The notes beneath the pieces are model-generated. The model made no database searches. It worked only from the letters and a program-made list of their open reading frames with translations, and had not been told where the DNA came from. A program made the position numbers and the translations under genes. From Xanthomonas citri pv. mangiferaeindicae (lineage in GTDB: Bacteria > Pseudomonadota > Gammaproteobacteria > Xanthomonadales > Xanthomonadaceae), in the NCBI GenBank assembly GCA_002240395.1, contig CP016836.1, forward strand, positions 3,348,001 to 3,412,000: a DNA stretch of 64,000 bases, written 5' to 3'. Below are positions 1 to 7,405 of this stretch, one piece after another (within the stretch, counting starts at the first letter, position 1; each line of letters starts with the position of its first letter).

Positions 1-219
1 GGCGACCTCGACCCGGCCATCGGGGATGGAGTCGGCGTCTGTCGGGGCGGGCGCAGCGGGGGATGCCTCATCGAGCTCGAGCATCGGGTTGTGCGCGAGC
101 ACGCGGCGCACTTCCAGTTCCAGTTGCTGGCCATCGAGCTGCAGCAGACGAATCGACTGCAGCAACTGCGGTGTCAGGTGGAGCTGCTGGCCGAGCTGCA
201 GCGAGGCGGAGGCCTTCAT
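1..219 (-). CDS. rpoN: RNA polymerase sigma-54 factor RpoN, N-terminal part
   Basis: Only the first 73 codons are inside the window; the gene continues past the left edge. The protein begins MKASASLQLGQQLHLTPQLL and goes on with QSIRLLQLDGQQLELEVRR and NPMLELDE. This is the glutamine- and leucine-rich region I of sigma-54, which contacts the AAA+ activator and holds the polymerase closed. The ATG is at 219-217. Sigma-54 directs polymerase to the -24/-12 promoters seen here before flgB and flgA, so the factor lies beside part of its regulon, as in xanthomonads where a second rpoN copy sits in the flagellar cluster. Whether this is the only rpoN copy cannot be told from the window. Confidence 0.93.
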   Translation of the reverse strand, partial: MKASASLQLGQQLHLTPQLLQSIRLLQLDGQQLELEVRRVLAHNPMLELDEASPAAPAPTDADSIPDGRVEVA

Positions 220-385
220 GTCGGAATCCCGTCGCGCAGGAGGACGGCGCGTGCAGGCATCGTGAAGCCCGCGTGACGGCAACGCTATCGGGCAGTTCCC
301 GACGTCGGCAAGGCATTACCTGACTGCTGTCGGGGTTTCCCTGACAGGCTGGCCGGCGCCGGTGCCGGGATTCCGGCGGCGCGCC

Positions 386-1018
386 TCAGTCACCGGCCGG
401 CCGCTGCCGCGCAGCGAGCAGCACCAGGTCGTTGGCGCGCCGGCAGCCGAGCGTTTCCATCATGCGCGCGCGGTGGGTTTCGACCGTCTTGATGCTGATC
501 GCGAGCTCGGCGGCGATCTCCTTGCTGCTGCGCCCGCGGCCGATCAGGTCGAGGATCTGTTGCTGGCGCCTGGACAGCGCATCGACGCCGCCCTGGACCG
601 GGCGGCCGAACATCGGCGCCATCAGCCGTGACGACAGCCGCGGGCTGAGATACAGCTCGCCGGTGAACGCGGTGCGCAGCGCCACTTCCAGCTCCATCGG
701 CGCCGCGTCCTTGACGATGAAGCCGGCCGCGCCGCGTTCGATCGCCGAGCGCACGTGCTGGGCATCGTCGTGCATCGACATGATCAGCACGCGGGTGGCG
801 GGCAACTGCGCGTGGATCGCGACCATGGCGTCGATGCCGCTGCGACCGGGCAGGGAGAGGTCCATCAGCACCAGGTCGGGGCGATGGGCCAGACTCAGCG
901 TCAGCGCCTCGTCGGCGCCACTGGCCTGTGCGCATACATCGACATCGTCGAAGCCTTGCAGCAGCCGGTCCAGGCCGGCCCGTACCAGCGTGTGGTCATC
1001 GACGATCAGTACGCGCAC
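386..1018 (-). CDS. NarL/LuxR-family response regulator
   Basis: Predicted 210 aa. An N-terminal receiver domain begins MRVLIVDDHTLVRAG, has the phospho-acceptor Asp in LVLMDLSLPG and the conserved Lys in GFIVKDAAP. A C-terminal LuxR-type helix-turn-helix follows (LSRRQQQILDLIGRG, SSKEIAAELAISIKTVETHR). The start is taken as GTG at 1018-1016, preceded by GGAGGGG at suitable distance; the reading frame stays open upstream but that part is not receiver-like. It lies 71 nt after the PilZ-like gene and 166 nt before rpoN, so it may be the tail of the fliD operon. NarL-type regulators usually pair with HisKA_3 kinases; the kinase at 22467-23804 is of that type and is a candidate partner (inference). 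Confidence 0.9.
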   Translation of the reverse strand: MRVLIVDDHTLVRAGLDRLLQGFDDVDVCAQASGADEALTLSLAHRPDLVLMDLSLPGRSGIDAMVAIHAQLPATRVLIMSMHDDAQHVRSAIERGAAGFIVKDAAPMELEVALRTAFTGELYLSPRLSSRLMAPMFGRPVQGGVDALSRRQQQILDLIGRGRSSKEIAAELAISIKTVETHRARMMETLGCRRANDLVLLAARQRPAGD

Positions 1019-1089
1019 CAGTCCAGTCCCCTCCTGGCCGCCGTAAGGGGCCGCCCGGTGGACAGGATACGTCAGCCGGGCGGCAAGCT

Positions 1090-1659
1090 TCAGCGCCGCC
1101 GCTGTTCGGCGACCTGGCGCCGGTGCAGACGGAACAGATGGCGGTCCAGCGCCTCGACGAGATCGGCGCGCAGACTGGCGAAGGCCAGCCACACCCGGGT
1201 GCCGGCGTGGCCCTGTTCGCAGGCCACCACCGTCGCCGGCAGTGCCAGGTGGTCGGGCAGCCAGTCGGCCGGTTGCAGCCGCACGATCGCGGCCGCGCCC
1301 GGAGGCGGGTGCTGGCCGGGTTCCAGGTCGACCCGCAGGCCATGGCAGGACCAGTGCAGCCGGCGGTCGACCAGGCCGTCATCGCGCCGGGCCAGCCGGC
1401 CGAGCAGGGCGAGGATCAGGTCGAGCTTGGCGTCCATGCGCTGGGCCAGCAGCGGCAGGTCGCCGTGGTCCTCACTGCCGTCGTCCTTGCGCAGGTCCTC
1501 GATGTGGGCCAGCGCCGATAGCAGGGTGATGGCCTCGGCCTGACGGCCGGCGCCGTCGGCCGGCTCGATGGCCACCGGCAGGTCGAGTTCGCAACTCAGG
1601 GCGTCGCCGAACAACCGCGCCTCGGCTTCGGCCGGCGTGGTCGACGCGAGCGGACTCAC
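1090..1659 (-). CDS. PilZ-like c-di-GMP-binding protein of the flagellar cluster
   Basis: Predicted 189 aa. A PilZ-like beta-rich part follows a helical N-terminal half: RLHWSCHGLRVDLEPG resembles the (D/N)xSxxG motif of PilZ domains, though the first acidic or Asn residue is not conserved, so binding of c-di-GMP is uncertain. Xanthomonads keep a PilZ-domain gene at this place, beside fliS and the regulator/rpoN genes, which supports the call more than the motif does. The start ATG overlaps the stop of the fliT-like gene by 4 nt, so the two are translationally coupled. It could act as a flagellar brake or a class III regulator; that is inference. Confidence 0.6.
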   Translation of the reverse strand: MSPLASTTPAEAEARLFGDALSCELDLPVAIEPADGAGRQAEAITLLSALAHIEDLRKDDGSEDHGDLPLLAQRMDAKLDLILALLGRLARRDDGLVDRRLHWSCHGLRVDLEPGQHPPPGAAAIVRLQPADWLPDHLALPATVVACEQGHAGTRVWLAFASLRADLVEALDRHLFRLHRRQVAEQRRR

Positions 1660-1952
1660 GGCGCCTGCTCCAGTCCGGCGTAGATCCGCGAGGCCGCGTT
1701 GGCGCGGTGTGCCTGCCGCAACTGCGCGGCGGCCGCGTCGCGGCGCACGCCCAGGCGTGCGGTCAGTGCGAGCTGGGCGTCGAGCAGCGCGCGCAGGGCC
1801 GGCACCGGCAGGGGAGCGGCGGCGGACGCCACCGTGCCTTCCAGGCGCTGCTGGTAGGCGTCCAGCAGGCCCGCTGCGGTCGCCAGGTCATCGTCGGCGA
1901 TCGCCGCCTCGAGCGCGGCAAGGTCGTGGTGCAGAACCTCGAGCCCGCTCAT
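1656..1952 (-). CDS. FliT-like flagellar export chaperone (putative)
   Basis: Predicted 98 aa, all helical, starting MSGLEVLHHDLAALEAAIAD. It lies directly after fliS with a 4-nt ATGA overlap, the position where fliT is found in many flagellar clusters. Length (about 100 aa) and helical, Leu/Ala-rich composition fit the FliT export chaperone, which caps FliD and also restrains the flagellar master regulator in enterics. FliT proteins diverge strongly and no diagnostic motif is visible, so the call rests on position and size. Confidence 0.55.
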   Translation of the reverse strand: MSGLEVLHHDLAALEAAIADDDLATAAGLLDAYQQRLEGTVASAAAPLPVPALRALLDAQLALTARLGVRRDAAAAQLRQAHRANAASRIYAGLEQAP

Positions 1953-2365
1953 GCCGGCGCGCCGGTCGCTTCACTGGCCGCCTTGCCGGGCTGGATCGCG
2001 GCCCAGGCGGCATCGACCTCGGCCAGCAGCGCCAGCGATTCGCGCAGGCCGGTCGGGTCGTTCTGCAGGTTGGCTTCGGTCAGCCGGCGCACGATGTAGT
2101 CGTAGAGCGAAGACAGATTGGCCGCGATCTCGCCGCCGGCTTCGTGGTCGAGCGAACCATCGAGATGACCGACGATCGCGCAGGCCTCACCGATCGCCTT
2201 GCCCTTGCGCGCCTGGTCGCCACGCTCAAGGCACGCTTCGGCCAGGCGGATGCGCTCGCAGGCGCCCGCCAGCAACAGCGCGACCAGCCGGTGCGGATCG
2301 GCCTCCATGACGGCGCCCTCCAGCTGCGTCTGACGGTACTGCTGGGCGTAGTTGCGGGGCATCAT
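1949..2365 (-). CDS. fliS: Flagellar export chaperone FliS
   Basis: Predicted 138 aa beginning MMPRNYAQQYRQTQLEGAVM, with DPHRLVALLLAGACERIRLA and the helical SSLYDYIVRRLTEANLQND region typical of FliS. FliS binds the disordered C-terminus of flagellin in the cytoplasm, prevents premature polymerisation and escorts it to the FlhA export gate. It starts 18 nt after fliD and overlaps the fliT-like gene, so fliD, fliS, fliT-like and the PilZ-like gene probably form one transcript driven by the FliA promoter upstream of fliD. Confidence 0.93.
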   Translation of the reverse strand: MMPRNYAQQYRQTQLEGAVMEADPHRLVALLLAGACERIRLAEACLERGDQARKGKAIGEACAIVGHLDGSLDHEAGGEIAANLSSLYDYIVRRLTEANLQNDPTGLRESLALLAEVDAAWAAIQPGKAASEATGAPA

Positions 2366-2383
2366 CGGGGTCCCTCCGAGGGA

Positions 2384-3781
2384 TCACTGTGAGCTCTGCG
2401 CCGACAGCGCGGTGAGCTGCTGGGCGAGATAGGTGTTGGTGGTGCTCATCTGCGACATGAGCTTGTCCAGCGCCACGAACTGCGCCTTGTAGCGCTCAGC
2501 AACGCCCTTCATGCGCAGCTCCAGCGCATCGCGCTGCTTGCCGATGTCCTTGATCTGGCCATCGAGCCCCTCCTTGCGCGAGGTGAACGAACCTTCCTTG
2601 CCGACATAGGTCTTGACCACGGCGTTGAGCCGGCTGGCGATACCGGTCTCGCCGGTAAAGGCGGCGGCGATCTTGGCCGGATTTTCGGCCATCGCGGCGT
2701 CGAACTTGGTGGCATCGAGCACCAAATTGCCGTTGGGGTTGGGATGGCCCTGGGTCTGCAGGCCCAGGGTCTTGGCATCCAGTCCTTGGGCGGCGAGTTC
2801 GCCGAGCAGTTCGCTCATCATCCCGCGCAACTGAGAGCCGGCGCCGCGCATCTGTGCATCGCCGGTCAGCGAGGAGGGCGTCTTGGTCTCGGCGTTGTAG
2901 CTGGTGGCAGTGGTGATTGCATTGAGGGCGGCGTTGTAGGCTTTGACGAAGCCTTCGACCGCGGTGCGGCTGCCGGTGGGATTGGCCGCGACTTCGACGA
3001 TGCTGGTCCCGGCATCCTTGAGCTTGAGGGTCAACCCCTGGACCGCATCGGTGACCGTGTTGCTGGCGCTGGTGGTGACCAGCCCGTCGATGGAGAGCTT
3101 GGCATCCGCGGCCGGGACCTGCTCGGTCATGCCGTCGACCAGGCCATGCAGATCGCTCTCACCCTCGAGCACCGAGAGCGTGATCGCATGCGCCGCGCCG
3201 GTCTTGGCGCTGCCCAGCGACAGATGCTGGCCCTCGTCGGACGTCAACAGTGCCGCCTGCACGCCGTGCTTGCCGGCGGCGGCGGTGATCGCATTGCGGA
3301 TGTCGGTCAGGGTGGCGTCCTTGGCCACGGTGACGTCGACGAAGTCGGCGCCGATCCCGACCCGCAAGGTGCCGGCCCCGAACTTGGTGGCCTTGTCGAT
3401 GCCGTCGCCGACCAGCTTGTGCGCGGTGGCCAAGCGCTCGACCACGACCTCATAGCGCCCCAGCGGGGTATTGCCGCCGACGGTGGCGCCGAGCACGGTG
3501 TCGGTGACGGTGCCGGTCGGCGCGGCACCGGTCGTCGAGCGCGAGGTGACCATGCGGGCGCCCAGCGCCTCGGGCTTTTGCAAGGCATCGAGCGCGGTCT
3601 TGAGGCCGTCGAACGCGGACGTCACCCCGCCCAGGCCCGAGAGCTTGAACTTGGCGTTGGTCTCGAGCTTGTTGAGCCGCGCATCGTGTGGCGCACGGTC
3701 ACTGCTGACCAGCTTGGTGACGATTGCGCTGATGTCCAGGCCGGAGCCGACGCCGCCGTAGCCAAAAGAATAGTCCGCCAT
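2384..3781 (-). CDS. fliD: Flagellar filament cap protein FliD
   Basis: Predicted 465 aa starting MADYSFGYGGVGSGLDISAI, the N-terminal signature of FliD, with GLDAKTLGLQTQGHPN and a C-terminal coiled coil (LYKAQFVALDKLMSQMSTT-type heptads). FliD forms the pentameric or hexameric cap at the filament tip that folds exported flagellin. The ATG at 3781-3779 follows a GGGAG ribosome site; the frame is open for a further 49 codons upstream but that part has no FliD character. A FliA-type promoter lies at 3840-3866, separating its control from fliC, whose terminator hairpin lies between the two genes. Confidence 0.95.
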   Translation of the reverse strand: MADYSFGYGGVGSGLDISAIVTKLVSSDRAPHDARLNKLETNAKFKLSGLGGVTSAFDGLKTALDALQKPEALGARMVTSRSTTGAAPTGTVTDTVLGATVGGNTPLGRYEVVVERLATAHKLVGDGIDKATKFGAGTLRVGIGADFVDVTVAKDATLTDIRNAITAAAGKHGVQAALLTSDEGQHLSLGSAKTGAAHAITLSVLEGESDLHGLVDGMTEQVPAADAKLSIDGLVTTSASNTVTDAVQGLTLKLKDAGTSIVEVAANPTGSRTAVEGFVKAYNAALNAITTATSYNAETKTPSSLTGDAQMRGAGSQLRGMMSELLGELAAQGLDAKTLGLQTQGHPNPNGNLVLDATKFDAAMAENPAKIAAAFTGETGIASRLNAVVKTYVGKEGSFTSRKEGLDGQIKDIGKQRDALELRMKGVAERYKAQFVALDKLMSQMSTTNTYLAQQLTALSAQSSQ

Positions 3782-3839
3782 GTCCGGTCTCCCGTTGCCC
3801 GCTGACGCCGCCCTGGCAGACGTGCGCCCTCTGGATTGG

Positions 3840-3866
3840 ATATCGGCGCGTTCACGCCGCGCTTGA
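3840..3866 (-). promoter_or_regulatory. Sigma-28 (FliA) promoter of fliD
   Basis: On the minus strand TCAAGCGC (-35) is followed after exactly 11 nt by GCCGATAT (-10). The FliA consensus is TAAAGTTT, 11 nt, GCCGATAA. The predicted start is about 50 nt ahead of the fliD ATG. Confidence 0.75.
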
Positions 3867-3936
3867 GTCGACCCAAGCCATGCAGGTTGCGTGCCAGCGC
3901 CGCGCCGTCGCCAGGCGCCGCTGCCCACAACGCGAA

Positions 3937-3964
3937 ACCCGCCTTCCGTTGCCGGAAGGCGGGT
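3937..3964 (-). terminator. Rho-independent terminator of fliC
   Basis: A perfect 11-bp stem (ACCCGCCTTCC with GGAAGGCGGGT) around a 6-nt loop lies 35 nt after the fliC stop and is followed on the minus strand by TTTCG. It separates fliC from the fliD promoter. Confidence 0.7.
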
Positions 3965-3998
3965 CGCGGTCCACGTCAGTGCGGGAACTGCGGCGCGA

Positions 3999-5542
3999 TC
4001 AGCGCAGCAGGCTCAGCACGTTCTGCGGGATCTGGTTGGCCTGCGCCAGCATTGCGGTACCGGCCTGCTGCAGGATCTGCGTGCGCGACAGCTCGGCAGT
4101 CTCCTTGGCGAAGTCGGTGTCGACGATGCGGCTGCGCGAGGCCGACAGGTTCTCCGAACCGGTCTGCAGGTTCGCCACGACCGAGCTGAAGCGGTTCTGC
4201 ACGGCGCCCAGATCGGCGCGGGCCGAGTTGACCGAGTTCAGGGCGGCGTCCATCGCCAGGATCGCGTTCTCGGCGCCGCGCTCGGTCGAGATGTCGAGCT
4301 GGGCGAAACCGGTGGCGGCGGCGCCTTCGGCGAAGTTCGCCGTCGCGCCGGCGGTCAGGCCGGTCTGGGCGAGCAGGCCGGCGGCATCGTCACCCGTGCT
4401 GAGGCCGACCGTGAAGTTGCCATTTGCCGAGGCCAGCTCGACCTTGCCGTCCTTGAGCGACGCAGTCACGCCAGTGTTGTAGCTCTGGTTGTTGATCGCG
4501 GTGACCAGGTTGTTGGCGCGCTCGGAAGCGCTGCCGGCCTTGTCGTAGCTGATCGTGATCGCCTCGGAGTTGTCGCCCGACGGCAGCACGCCCTGCAGCG
4601 TGAAGCTGCCGGCGGTGAAGCTGGCGGGCGTTGCTGCGCCTGCGGGCGTCTGCGCCGCTGCGGTGACGTTGATCGTGGGCCGGTGCTGTTGTCGACCACG
4701 ACTGCGGCGGCGCCAGTATTGGACAGGGCGACGTTGGTGCCGGTGGCAGTGGCCACGCCAGCGGCCTCGCCGTTGATCGCCGTAGCGATATTGGTCGCCA
4801 GCGCGGCGCGGGCCGCAGCGATGTCGTTGGTGCCGGCGACGGCTTGGACGGTGACGGTCTCGCCATTGACGTCGAGGTCGAACGCGGCGAAACCGTCGTC
4901 GGCGCCCGTGGCGACAAAGGCCGACACGTCGATCGTCGCCGTGCCCGGGGTGGCCGCGCCACCACCTGCGGTTGCGCCACCCGTTGCGGCCACGCCGGTC
5001 ACAGTCGCCGAGGTGGCGGCTTCGTTCCAGTTGCCGAGCTTGCTGATGTTGGCGTCGGCGATCTGTGCGACGCTGATCGTCTGGCCCTGGTTGGCGCCGA
5101 CCTGGAAGGCCTGGTTCTGGAAGCTGCCGTCAAGCAGCTTCTTGCCGTTGAAGTTGGTCTGCTCGGCGACGCGCTGGATCTCGGCCTTCAGCAGCTGGAC
5201 TTCGGAGTTCAGCGCGGCGCGGTCGGTGTCGGAGTTGGTGGCGTTGCGCGACTGCACCGACAGCTCACGGATGCGCTGCAGGTTGTTGCCGATCTCGCCC
5301 AGCGCGCCTTCGGCGGTCTGTGCCAGCGAGATGCCGTCGTTGGCGTTGCGGGCGGCCTGGTTGGCGCCGCGGATCTGGGTGCTGAAACGCTCGGAGATCG
5401 CCAGGCCGGCAGCGTCGTCCTTGGCGCTGTTGATGCGCAGGCCAGACGACAGGCGCTGGATCGTCGTCGACAGGCTCGAGCTGTTGGTCGACAGGTTGCG
5501 CTGGGCGTTCAGCGAAATGGTGTTGGTGTTGATGACGGACAT
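3999..5542 (-). CDS. fliC: Flagellin FliC (apparent 1-base frameshift)
   Basis: The N-terminal half starts MSVINTNTISLNAQRNLSTN and has the D0/D1 signature IQRLSSGLRINSAKDDAAG. The C-terminal half, in another frame, ends SRTQILQQAGTAMLAQANQI and NVLSLLR. Together they form a normal flagellin of about 514 aa once one base is restored at the G run 4677-4679 (C run on the coding strand), where the reading VDNSTGP should continue TINVTAAAQTP. As given, the first frame runs on to 4466 without the C-terminal D0 helix and could not form filament. The loss is more likely a sequencing error than phase variation, because eight other genes show the same defect. It has its own FliA promoter at 5643-5669 and a strong terminator. 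Confidence 0.93.
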
Positions 5543-5642
5543 TGCTGGTCTCCTGGATGAGGGAATCCGGCGGGTACAGGGCCTTGCCGGGTGGCTCCGC
5601 AGGGGCTTGCCGTCTCACCGGCCCCGTCCTCTGCTGACACCA

Positions 5643-5669
5643 TTAACGGCGTCCCGGGGCAGGGCTTTA
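5643..5669 (-). promoter_or_regulatory. Sigma-28 (FliA) promoter of fliC
   Basis: On the minus strand TAAAGCCC is followed after 11 nt by GCCGTTAA, close to the FliA consensus. The predicted start gives a leader of about 95 nt before the fliC ATG. Confidence 0.8.
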
Positions 5670-5774
5670 GGGCTGTCGTCGCACATCATGGGGACCAGGC
5701 ATTCGCTGGCCCTGGGTCGCATCCGCGCGAAGGCGACCGAGCACGATCCCGTTGGGTCTTCATTTTGTATCCAT

Positions 5775-5803
5775 TTGTTTACATTCCGCGCGAAATGTAT
5801 ACG
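5775..5803 (+). promoter_or_regulatory. Promoter and palindromic operator of the XRE-type gene
   Basis: TTGTTT (5775-5780) and TATACG (5798-5803), 17 nt apart and preceded by TG (extended -10), form a likely sigma-70 promoter. Inside it an inverted repeat TACATT / AATGTA (5780-5785 and 5794-5799, 8-nt spacer) could be an operator for autorepression by the HTH protein that follows. Confidence 0.5.
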
Positions 5804-5830
5804 ATGAGGAACGAAATCGAGGAGTCATCC

Positions 5831-6082
5831 GTGGCTATCGAACGTGTTCCCGATGTGGCAACCCAGGCCAGACATAGCGGGCAAAGGCTGCGCGACAGGC
5901 GCAAGTCGCTGGGCATCAGCATGACCGCCGCCGCTGAAGCTGCAGGCATGTCGCGCGTCACTTGGCATCGACTGGAGCGCGGCGAGACCTCCGTCGCGTG
6001 GGGCTATGTCCTCGCGGCGGTGCATGCGCTTGGGCTGGAGGTCGAGATCGAAGTCCCAGGGGCGGCCGCGCGTTGCAGCTGA
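5831..6082 (+). CDS. XRE-family helix-turn-helix protein (antitoxin-like)
   Basis: Predicted 83 aa. A Cro/C1-type HTH covers RLRDRRKSLGISMTAAAEAA and GMSRVTWHRLERGETSV, followed by YVLAAVHALGLEVEIE, a layout seen in antitoxin-like XRE proteins. GTG at 5831 is preferred: GGAG lies 6 nt upstream and the likely transcription start is near 5810, which would exclude the ATG codons at 5795 and 5804. It sits alone, on the opposite strand, between fliC and flgL with no toxin-like partner in the 120 nt that follow, so it is either an orphan antitoxin or a small regulator. The partner, if any, is elsewhere. Confidence 0.75.
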   Translation: MAIERVPDVATQARHSGQRLRDRRKSLGISMTAAAEAAGMSRVTWHRLERGETSVAWGYVLAAVHALGLEVEIEVPGAAARCS

Positions 6083-6202
6083 GACTGCAGCGCATGGAGC
6101 AGGCCTGAGCGTATCGCGAACGTGGGGCTCGTACGGAAGACGTTTCGCGGGCGCGCCGACGGCGGGCAGGCGCCGTGGACGTCCAGGCGCCCTTCGCCGG
6201 CG

Positions 6203-7405
6203 TCAGCGCAGCAGGTCGAACAGCGACAGGCGCTGCATCTGCACGAAGCTCAGCTGGGCGGCGTCGAGCGCGACCTTTTCCAGATTGAATTGCGCGATCG
6301 CCTCGGCATAGTCGAGGTCGCGCAGGCCCGAGAGCGTGGTCTCGATGGTCAGGCCCTGGGCGTCGCGCAGGCTGTCGGCGCCATCGAGCGCGGACAGTTG
6401 GGCGCCGCCCGCAGCGCGGGCGTCGATGAAGTGGTCCTGCGCGGTGGCGATGTCGCGCATCGCGCCCTGCAGCGCGTTCTGCTGCGCGGCGCGCTGGGCA
6501 TCGGTGGTCGGGTCGAGCGCCAGCGCACCGAGCAGTCGGTCGATGGTCGCGAACACGTCGCGCGTCGTCGACGGGCCGACTTCGAAGGCGTCGCCGTCGG
6601 CCGGCGCGCCGCCCAGCACCACGTGGACGCCGTTGACGTCGATCGCCTCACCGTCGACATGCGTGCCGCTGCCGACCACGTCGCCGGCGGCATCCAGGAC
6701 CTCGTAGGCGCCATCCTCGCCGAACACGATCCGGTACTGGCCGCCGTCCCAGCGCGACGAATCGGCGACCGAGAAGCTGCCGACCCGGCCGGTACCGGTG
6801 TTGCCGGCCTGCGCGGCGACGTCGACCCGGCCATCGCCGGTGCGCACGCGCAGGAAGACCTCGCTGCCGGGCGCAGTGTCGGCGACGAACAACTGCGGCG
6901 CGACTTCGACCTGGCGCTGGGTCTGGTCGCCGCCATAGGCGACGCTGCCGGCCACCCGACTGAAGGGCGGGCTGCCGTCCTGGGTGCCGCCGAACAGATA
7001 ACGGCCGGTGCCGTCGGGGCTGTTGGCTACCTCCAGCAGGCTGTCGCGCAGGCTGGTGATCTCGATGGCGATCGCCTTGCGGTCGCCGTCCGACAGCGAG
7101 GCGCTGTTGGCGCGCACGGTCAGTTCGGTGATCCGGCCCATGATGTCGCCGGCCTGCGTCAGCGCGCTTTCCTGCATGCTCAGACGATGGCGCACGGCAT
7201 CGCCGTTCTTGCCGAAGCGCTCGAGTTCGGCGAGCGCGCGGTCCAGGCCGACCGCAGCCCCCGCGCCGACCGGGTCGTCTTTGGCGGTCAGCAGCTTCTG
7301 GCCGGTGGTCAACTGCTGTTGCAGACGGGCCAGCGAGGCCTGCTTGGACTGCAGCGAGGCGATCGACTGCTGGTAGAGCATGCTGGTGGAGATGCGATTG
7401 CTCAT
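6203..7405 (-). CDS. flgL: Flagellar hook-filament junction protein FlgL (HAP3)
   Basis: Predicted 400 aa starting MSNRISTSMLYQQSIASLQS with the flagellin-like C-terminal helix GLRDLDYAEAIAQFNLEK and SFVQMQRLSLFDLLR. FlgL is one of the two junction proteins that join hook to filament, and is exported by the flagellar type III system. ATG at 7405 overlaps the flgK stop by 4 nt (ATGA), so it is coupled to flgK. The same frame is open further upstream across flgK, but only the part from this ATG is FlgL-like. It is the last gene of the flgB-to-flgL run. Confidence 0.95.
   Translation of the reverse strand: MSNRISTSMLYQQSIASLQSKQASLARLQQQLTTGQKLLTAKDDPVGAGAAVGLDRALAELERFGKNGDAVRHRLSMQESALTQAGDIMGRITELTVRANSASLSDGDRKAIAIEITSLRDSLLEVANSPDGTGRYLFGGTQDGSPPFSRVAGSVAYGGDQTQRQVEVAPQLFVADTAPGSEVFLRVRTGDGRVDVAAQAGNTGTGRVGSFSVADSSRWDGGQYRIVFGEDGAYEVLDAAGDVVGSGTHVDGEAIDVNGVHVVLGGAPADGDAFEVGPSTTRDVFATIDRLLGALALDPTTDAQRAAQQNALQGAMRDIATAQDHFIDARAAGGAQLSALDGADSLRDAQGLTIETTLSGLRDLDYAEAIAQFNLEKVALDAAQLSFVQMQRLSLFDLLR

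Noticed and set aside
3999..5542. Flagellin phase variation by a homopolymer switch
   Set aside because: The run is only 3-4 bases and eight other genes show the same kind of loss; error is simpler.
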